Part shown: positions 6,901 through 11,266 of the stretch, in pieces
Layout of the letters: every line of letters begins with the position of its first letter
How positions within the stretch are numbered: position 1 is the stretch's first letter
Assembly (NCBI GenBank): GCA_002255105.1
Contig: NJEK01000059.1
Coordinates: 1-11,266, forward strand
From: Candidatus Wolframiiraptor sp. EX4484-121
GTDB taxonomy: Archaea; Thermoproteota; Nitrososphaeria_A; Caldarchaeales; Wolframiiraptoraceae
Length of the DNA stretch: 11,266 bases
Reading direction: 5' to 3'
Notes under the pieces: model-generated
What the model saw: only the letters and a program-made list of their open reading frames with translations
What the model was told of the DNA's origin: nothing
The model's database searches: none
Made by a program: the position numbers and the translations under genes

Positions 6901-7761
6901 TTAGATGGAGTTACCGAGGGCATATGCGAAGTTTTCCGAGGCTGAGAGGATCCTTCGTCTAAGGATTAGGAGGAGTGAGAGCGGGTAGGCCGCTAAAGGT
7001 GCTAGGAGCCATAGGGGAGGAGCCGCCGCCAAGGTCCCCAAGCTCCTTATGATGAGGATCGGGAGATCTAAGATTATCGACCCGGCCATGGGGATAACGG
7101 TGTATAGGAGAGCGAGGTGGGAGAGGGCGGCCGCCGGCTTCCCAGATCTCAAGGCCATGAGCATGGAGATCGTCGAGGACGTTATCGAGGTTGTTAGGGC
7201 GAGGAAGAGATCTAAGATCATAAATGGGTTCTCACCGATCATCACATTCATCAAGCCATAGAATGCCATCGCAAACAACGTCGAGACGATTATATATGAT
7301 AGGAGCATTCCATCGAGATAATTTCTCAATCCATTTGAGGATGAGGCCGGGGACCAGAGATTCATCCTCTCCGCAACACTCCAGTTTATGGTTAAGAGGG
7401 CTGGAATTAATGGTATGTAGAGGACTGTGAGGATTGTCGACGCCAGCTCGGGTCTTAACGAGCTCCAGGCAATCCTAGATAGGCTCATGTTCGCCGCGAC
7501 GAAAACGGCTAGGAAGAGCATCGAGGCGCCGAGGCTTCCATCCCTACAGATCCTCATCAGATGGAACTTGATGAGGTAGAGGCGGAGGGAACCCTTAGTG
7601 AAATCTAGCTCTAGGTGCGGGAAACTCGTCCGACGCGAACTCGGCTCCATGAAACCCTTAGTTAGAAAGGGATTCACGTTTGAGAAGACCTTAACTCTTA
7701 GTGCTTGAAGATATGATCCCAAGATCGCCGCGAGATATGCCGCAATGTTATCAAGGTCCAT
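6901..7761 (-). CDS. ABC-2-type exporter permease, C-terminal part
   Basis: A 286-residue, strongly hydrophobic product with about seven predicted membrane helices, among them GASMLFLAVFVAANMSL, STILTVLYIPLIPALLTI, LLSYIIVSTLFAMAFYGL and PLWLLAPLAAYPLSLLLIL. The first 64 bases overlap the upstream permease frame. Read across the two frames, TLITL from the upstream frame continues into AAYLAAILGSYLQAL here, giving one unbroken membrane helix. This suggests a single permease of about 460 residues interrupted by a one-base shift near 7743. The alternative is two coupled subunits, with this one starting at the ATG at 7761, which lacks a clear ribosome site. Its stop codon abuts the start of the pilus ATPase gene. 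The ATPase encoded at 8304-9029 is the obvious energy partner. The substrate is unknown. Confidence 0.65.
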   Translation of the reverse strand: MDLDNIAAYLAAILGSYLQALRVKVFSNVNPFLTKGFMEPSSRRTSFPHLELDFTKGSLRLYLIKFHLMRICRDGSLGASMLFLAVFVAANMSLSRIAWSSLRPELASTILTVLYIPLIPALLTINWSVAERMNLWSPASSSNGLRNYLDGMLLSYIIVSTLFAMAFYGLMNVMIGENPFMILDLFLALTTSITSSTISMLMALRSGKPAAALSHLALLYTVIPMAGSIILDLPILIIRSLGTLAAAPPLWLLAPLAAYPLSLLLILRRRILSASENFAYALGNSI

Positions 7762-8288
7762 CCTAGAGCCCTCGCAGACCTTCCATACCCCCTCACACCC
7801 AATACTCCGAGACCATGGGCCATAATCACCGCCATTAAGATCGAGACCTGGTAAACCATGAGGAATCTCAAGAGATATTGCTCCTCCGGATATAGTAATG
7901 TCGCGATAAATGTTGAGACTGCCGGCGTCAGAATCACGTTGAGGAATATCAGCTGGAAGATCAAATCCGCGATGAGATACGTTGATGGCTTAACAGGAGA
8001 TGGGAGGATGAAGTCCACCTCTGATCTCAGCGCCGTGATGCCCCCCTTCATCCCGAGATAGATCTCGAATATGAAGAGCGCCGAGAACGTGGATGCGATG
8101 GCCGTGATTATTTTGGGAAGATCCTCGACCCCCGCGATCCCGTATAGACCTCTCATTAGGGCCGCGGCCCCGGCGGCCGAGAACGTTATCAGCAGGTAGG
8201 TTATGATCGTCGAGATCCTTGCCGTGGATGAGATTCGTAGATTACCATAATATTGTTTGAGCTTGAAACCGAGGATCGGTTTTATCAT
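7698..8288 (-). CDS. ABC-2-type exporter permease, N-terminal part
   Basis: About 196 residues from an ATG at 8288, which is preceded by GGAGAT with suitable spacing. The GTG at 8297 is too close to that site. It contains about four membrane helices (STIITYLLITFSAAGAAAL, ITAIASTFSALFIFEIYL, DLIFQLIFLNVILTPAVSTF, YQVSILMAVIMAHGLGVLGV). The last roughly 15 residues (LRHISRRSWDHIFKH) are basic and look unlike a natural permease end, consistent with reading out of frame after about 7743. The gene follows the ABC ATPase gene by 15 nt and should form the membrane channel with the downstream permease fragment. The family call rests on topology and the ATPase neighbour rather than a conserved motif. 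Confidence 0.62.
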   Translation of the reverse strand: MIKPILGFKLKQYYGNLRISSTARISTIITYLLITFSAAGAAALMRGLYGIAGVEDLPKIITAIASTFSALFIFEIYLGMKGGITALRSEVDFILPSPVKPSTYLIADLIFQLIFLNVILTPAVSTFIATLLYPEEQYLLRFLMVYQVSILMAVIMAHGLGVLGVRGYGRSARALGWTLITLRHISRRSWDHIFKH

Positions 8289-8303
8289 ATAGCCCACATC
8301 TCC

Positions 8304-9029
8304 TCATCTCCCATTGACGAGCTTGATGAATGCCTCCTCCAAACTATTCGCGTTAACCATCTGTTTTATGGAGCTCACGTCGCCGCTCACGACCTCCCTC
8401 CCCCTATACATTATCGTCACGGTATCGCAGAATCTCTCAGCCATGTCAAGCATGTGGGTGCTGATGAGGGCAGCTCCCCCATCCCCGACGACCTCCTTGA
8501 CCATGAGCTTAACCTTTAGCTGGCCCTCCGGATCCAAACCCAGAAACGGTTCGTCGAGGATCAAGATCTTGGGCTTATGGATGAAGGCCGAGGCCACGGC
8601 CACCCTCTGCCTCAACCCCCTAGATAATGAGCCTATGAATTCGCGCCTAAGCTTCGTGAGGTTGAAGATCTCCATCAGCTCGCCGATCCTAGACTTAGCC
8701 TCCTGCGGTTTAACGGATCGAAGCCTCGCCAAGTATCCGAGGAACTCCTCAACGGTTAGATATTCCGGGAGAGCGGGATCTTCGGGCAGGTAGCCTATCA
8801 GGGACTTATAGCTTTCGGAGGACGTTATCTCCACGCCGTTCACCAAGACCTCGCCTTCATCCGGCCTCAGAAGCCCAACTATACACTTGACGACTGTAGT
8901 CTTTCCCGCGCCGTTCGGCCCCAGCAACCCATGGACCTCCCCAGCCTTTATTGAGAGGCTTAGGTCTGCTACGGCCAAGGTCTCTCCATAGCTCTTCCAA
9001 AGCCCCTTGACCCTCAGCAAGTCCTCCAC
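8304..9029 (-). CDS. ABC transporter ATP-binding protein (ABC-2 exporter type)
   Basis: A 241-residue nucleotide-binding subunit with Walker A GLLGPNGAGKTT (about residues 34-45), a Q-loop region replaced by the E-containing GYLPEDPALPEYLTV typical of the DrrA/CcmA-like exporter group, signature LSRGLRQRVAVA, Walker B ILILDEPFLGLD, and H-loop LISTHML. The C-terminus ends SLEEAFIKLVNGR, a common ending in ABC-2 ATPases. The GTG at 9029 is taken as the start, since the N-terminus MEDLLRVKGLWKSYG fits the family. It is the first gene of the leftward operon that continues into the permease parts and the pilus ATPase. A clear TATA element upstream is not seen. The divergent operon starts 87 bases away. 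Export of a drug, lipid or other substrate is possible and cannot be decided. Confidence 0.9.
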   Translation of the reverse strand: MEDLLRVKGLWKSYGETLAVADLSLSIKAGEVHGLLGPNGAGKTTVVKCIVGLLRPDEGEVLVNGVEITSSESYKSLIGYLPEDPALPEYLTVEEFLGYLARLRSVKPQEAKSRIGELMEIFNLTKLRREFIGSLSRGLRQRVAVASAFIHKPKILILDEPFLGLDPEGQLKVKLMVKEVVGDGGAALISTHMLDMAERFCDTVTIMYRGREVVSGDVSSIKQMVNANSLEEAFIKLVNGR

Positions 9030-9086
9030 GAGATATTCCCCAGCTATCTAAGATGAAAGTCTACCGTTTAGACCTAATTAGAAAGA

Positions 9087-9094
9087 GATATAAA
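9087..9094 (+). promoter_or_regulatory. TATA-like box of the Roadblock-GTPase-TadC operon
   Basis: GATATAAA, centred 26 nt upstream of the GTG at 9117, so the operon transcript is probably leaderless. It lies in the 87-bp spacer between two divergent pilus-related operons, a good place for shared control. Confidence 0.5.
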
Positions 9095-9116
9095 CCGCGC
9101 GGAGAAACTCTTTTAT

Positions 9117-9581
9117 GTGAATGGCTTAACCCCCGATCTATTCGCGATAGTTACGAATCCGCTGGTCACCTTCCTCATCCTAGTGGTAGTCTTAATAATC
9201 TCGATCACAGCCCTGATAACCTCACTCCTCACGGTTAAGAGGTTTTCCGAGCTCGTCTCACGGGAGGTTAAGGCCGCTGAGGGAGCTCCGGAGGGAAGGA
9301 TTGAGGAAGCCGCCAAGCAAGGTGGGGAGGCTGTGGAGGTCGAGTCTAAGAAGGCTCCGGAGGAGGCCGAGGTGATCAAGATCTCAGGCGGATTCGAGTC
9401 CCTGGGAGATCTGGCCACCCTAACCGGGATGGACTCCATCTTCCTCTTCAACCTCTCCGGGCTGCCGGTGGACTCGTATAACATGAAGGAGGGGGAGCGG
9501 GTCGCGGCATCTCTCGCGGACTTCATCCTAACCTTGAGGAGGCTCGGATTCCCGGCGGACACTAGGGGGAGGGAGGAGTGA
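9117..9581 (+). CDS. Membrane-anchored protein with partial Roadblock-like domain
   Basis: A 154-residue protein. Residues 12-40 form one strong membrane helix (VTFLILVVVLIISITALITS), followed by a short basic stretch (VKRF). Then comes a charged Glu/Ala/Lys linker (about 45-90), likely flexible. The C-terminal 60 residues resemble the first half of a Roadblock fold: helix ESLGDLATLTG, strand DSIFLFNLSG, strand LPVDSYN and a long helix GERVAASLADFILTLRRLG. The second half (remaining strands and last helix) is absent; the chain ends in a polar tail. It probably tethers the switch to the membrane. It starts at a leaderless-type GTG, and its TGA overlaps the ATG of the next Roadblock gene (TGATG), indicating translational coupling. 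The Roadblock assignment is by pattern only and is moderate. Confidence 0.62.
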   Translation: MNGLTPDLFAIVTNPLVTFLILVVVLIISITALITSLLTVKRFSELVSREVKAAEGAPEGRIEEAAKQGGEAVEVESKKAPEEAEVIKISGGFESLGDLATLTGMDSIFLFNLSGLPVDSYNMKEGERVAASLADFILTLRRLGFPADTRGREE

Positions 9582-9943
9582 TGTCGGCCACCTACGAGAC
9601 CTTCAACATGCTCATAGAGAATATAATGGTCAGCTGTAGGGGATGGCTCGACGCCATAGCGGTGGTCTCGGAGGATGGAACCCCGATAGCATATAGTGCA
9701 AACATAGACTTCAAGCCCGAGTTCATTGCCGCCGCCACCGCGGCGATAGGTGGAGCTGTTTCAGCCGTCATCGATCTATTGAACGCGAAGTCCTATGAGA
9801 AGGTGGATGTCCAGCTTCAGGATAAGAGGTATTTACTGATACGGAGCTATAAGTCGCACTACGTGGTTGGGTTGACGAAACCCAACCCCAATCTCGGGTT
9901 CATAAACCTGATTCTAGAGGCATATCTCTCAGGGAGATCATGA
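9581..9943 (+). CDS. Roadblock/LC7 domain protein (MglB-like)
   Basis: A 120-residue single-domain protein. It has an N-terminal helix (YETFNMLIENIMVSCRG), strands DAIAVVSEDGTPIAYS, a long Ala-rich helix (EFIAAATAAIGGAVSAVIDL), strands KVDVQLQDKRYLLIRSY and YVVGLTKPNPNLGFI, and a last helix (LILEAYLSG). This is the Roadblock/LC7 order, and the KPNPNLGF motif matches the orphan copy encoded at 3805-4185. The ATG at 9581 is preferred over the GTG at 9578 because GGAGGAG lies just upstream and the ATG overlaps the previous stop codon. Its own TGA overlaps the next ATG (ATGA). Roadblock proteins beside a small GTPase usually act as its partner or GTPase activator, as MglB does for MglA. Confidence 0.83.
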   Translation: MSATYETFNMLIENIMVSCRGWLDAIAVVSEDGTPIAYSANIDFKPEFIAAATAAIGGAVSAVIDLLNAKSYEKVDVQLQDKRYLLIRSYKSHYVVGLTKPNPNLGFINLILEAYLSGRS

Positions 9944-10485
9944 AGTCGTATAAGATCCTCGTGACCGGCCCGTTCAACGCGGGAAAGACCACCTTCGTGA
10001 GAACTCTATGCAAGGAGTATCTCGACACGGAGAAGAGATTATTTCGAAGAGCGGTGAAATCCGTGACCACGGTGGCCCTAGACTTCGGGGTAGTAAAAGT
10101 TGGCAAGAATAGATGTGTGAAGTTGTTCGGAACTCCTGGCCAGGAGAGGTTCTCATTTCTGTGGAGACCCCTCTCGATAGGGATGGATGGATATATCTTG
10201 ATGATAGATTCCGGAGACCTCGAGAGCGTCGAGAAAGCCGAGAAGATCTACAGATTCTTTAGGAAACTGGCTCCGAGAACCCCGCACGTCATCGCCGTCA
10301 ATAAGTACGATAAACCCGGATTCAAGATGAGCTGTGAGGATGTTAGGGGACTGCTGGAGGTCCCTCCAACCATCCCGGTGAAGGCGACGATAGCAACCGA
10401 TTATAATAGCGCGCTGAGCCTGGTCAACATGTTGTTAAAGCTTATTGATAGGGAAGGCTTGGTAACACTGAGGGAGGAGGTCTAA
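9940..10485 (+). CDS. Small Ras/MglA-like GTPase
   Basis: A 181-residue small GTPase. The P-loop is GPFNAGKTT (10-18), switch I is near TTVALDFG (43-50), switch II is LFGTPGQERFSFLW (62-75), the G4 motif is NKYD (121-124), and the G5-like segment is KATIATD (148-154). Gly replaces the usual Asp at the start of DxxG (GTPGQ), a variant known in the COG2229 family of prokaryotic GTPases related to MglA and SRP receptor beta. No lipid-attachment motif is seen. It is encoded between a Roadblock gene (4-base overlap) and the TadC-like gene (stop and start overlap as TAATG), so all four genes are probably made together. A switch controlling pilus location or activity is the natural reading, but this is inference. 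Confidence 0.88.
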   Translation: MKSYKILVTGPFNAGKTTFVRTLCKEYLDTEKRLFRRAVKSVTTVALDFGVVKVGKNRCVKLFGTPGQERFSFLWRPLSIGMDGYILMIDSGDLESVEKAEKIYRFFRKLAPRTPHVIAVNKYDKPGFKMSCEDVRGLLEVPPTIPVKATIATDYNSALSLVNMLLKLIDREGLVTLREEV

Positions 10486-11266
10486 TGGGGATAGTTGACA
10501 GCTTAGCCGGGTTCTCATACTCGAATTTCAGGGGACTTGGATCGCTAATTTTAAGGGTGTTTCCGCAGATCTCGGCGAAGCTTGAGAGCGCTGGAATAAG
10601 GATTCACCCCGAAGCATATGCGTCCGTCGTCGCCGCGACCACATTGATAAGCGCCATAGCCTGCATTCCGTCGGCGGTCATCATATACCTCTTGACCCAG
10701 AGCATAATCTACCCGATAATCGTGGGCATAATCCCGCTATTCATCCTATTGATGGGCGTGGCCTATCCATATGGGGAGGCGGCCTCGAAGGCCTCGGTTC
10801 TGGAGAGCGAGGTCCCCTATGCCGCAACCTATCTCGCCGTCATGGCGACCGGCGGGATACCCCCCTACACCAGCTTGAGGAGAATCGCGAGAAGTGAGCT
10901 TATGCCCAATCTGGCTAGGGCTGCTAGGATGGCCGAGATACAGGTCTCCGCGACCGGATTGGATCCCGTCACGGCTATGGAGAATATGGCCAAGGGGATT
11001 CCGTCGAAGGAGTATAGAGACCTGTTGATGGGCTATGCCTCAACCCTTAGAAGCGGTGGAGATGTTGTCCACTTCCTCATCAGGAAGACCGAGACGATCT
11101 TCGAGGCTAGGACGAATAAGATGAGGATCGTCGGGGAGAGGATGGGGATGCTGATGGAGGCTTATGCCGCGACCGTGATGATGCTCTCCCTAGTAGTCTA
11201 CATAATATACATAGTGTCTAGGGCGATGCCAACCCAATACATGATCCTCCCACCAGGCCAATTCGT
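10485..11266 (+). CDS. TadC/FlaJ-like type II secretion system F protein, partial
   Basis: An open frame from the ATG at 10485 that leaves the window after about 260 residues. Near the N-terminus (residues 20-42) is a helix with FPQISAKLESAGIRIHPEAY, typical just before the first membrane segment. Two membrane helices follow at about 45-69 and 74-94. A cytoplasmic T2SF-like helical domain covers 108-215 (EVPYAATYLAVMATGGIPPY, then YRDLLMGYASTLRSGGDVV). Another membrane helix lies at about 224-246. This is the TadC/PilC/FlaJ platform protein that works with the TadA/FlaI-type ATPase to assemble pilins. The ATG overlaps the GTPase gene's TAA, so the two are coupled. The C-terminal part is outside the window; many archaeal versions carry two T2SF repeats. 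Confidence 0.85.
   Translation, partial: MGIVDSLAGFSYSNFRGLGSLILRVFPQISAKLESAGIRIHPEAYASVVAATTLISAIACIPSAVIIYLLTQSIIYPIIVGIIPLFILLMGVAYPYGEAASKASVLESEVPYAATYLAVMATGGIPPYTSLRRIARSELMPNLARAARMAEIQVSATGLDPVTAMENMAKGIPSKEYRDLLMGYASTLRSGGDVVHFLIRKTETIFEARTNKMRIVGERMGMLMEAYAATVMMLSLVVYIIYIVSRAMPTQYMILPPGQF

Noticed and set aside
8314..8793. 159-codon plus-strand open frame inside the ABC ATPase gene
   Set aside because: It is antisense to the Walker B and signature motifs and has low-complexity Ser/Thr/Leu composition, so it is a shadow.
9113..9562. 149-codon minus-strand open frame opposite the membrane-anchored half-Roadblock gene
   Set aside because: The Ser/Arg-rich composition is typical of the reverse complement of a GC-rich coding region; the plus-strand gene has a promoter, a membrane helix and coupled neighbours.

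Overview
The window reads as an archaeal chromosome segment. Support comes from TATA-like boxes about 24-28 nt upstream of start codons (leaderless promoter geometry), heavy use of AGG/AGA and ATA codons, a class III (archaeal) prepilin signal peptide, a FlaI/TadA-type ATPase and a FlaJ/TadC-type membrane protein, and an archaeal-style AmrS radical SAM enzyme. A thermophilic member of the Thermoproteota (for example Caldarchaeales- or Bathyarchaeia-like) is my guess from style only. No rRNA or other marker fixes the lineage.

Left part (1-1866, minus strand): two tandem type IV pilin-like genes (the first runs off the window and has lost its hydrophobic helix) downstream of an AmrS-type radical SAM gene. 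Middle (about 2040-3803, plus strand): a SPASM radical SAM protein of the AhbD/NirJ/Cmo kind with no ordinary start codon, then a winged-helix regulator with two C-terminal membrane helices, an architecture like ArnR, the archaellum regulator of Sulfolobus. Next (3805-4878, minus strand): an orphan Roadblock/LC7 protein and an unrecognised 207-residue protein.

Right part: two divergent operons share an 87-bp spacer at 9030-9116. Leftward runs an ABC exporter (ATPase plus a permease split over two overlapping frames), whose permease stop codon directly abuts the start of a 640-residue secretion/pilus ATPase. Rightward runs a tightly overlapping operon: a membrane-anchored protein with half a Roadblock fold, a complete Roadblock protein, a Ras/MglA-like small GTPase, and a TadC/FlaJ-like pilus platform protein cut by the window edge.

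Taken together, most of the window looks like a type IV pilus (Tad/archaellum-like) locus: pilins, ATPase, platform protein, a possible membrane-bound regulator, and a GTPase/Roadblock switch that recalls bacterial MglA/MglB, which controls pilus polarity. The link between the GTPase switch and the pilus motor is inferred from gene order and is the most interesting point. No tRNA, rRNA, CRISPR array, insertion sequence or integration site was seen. The longest non-coding gap is about 170 bases (1867-2039).
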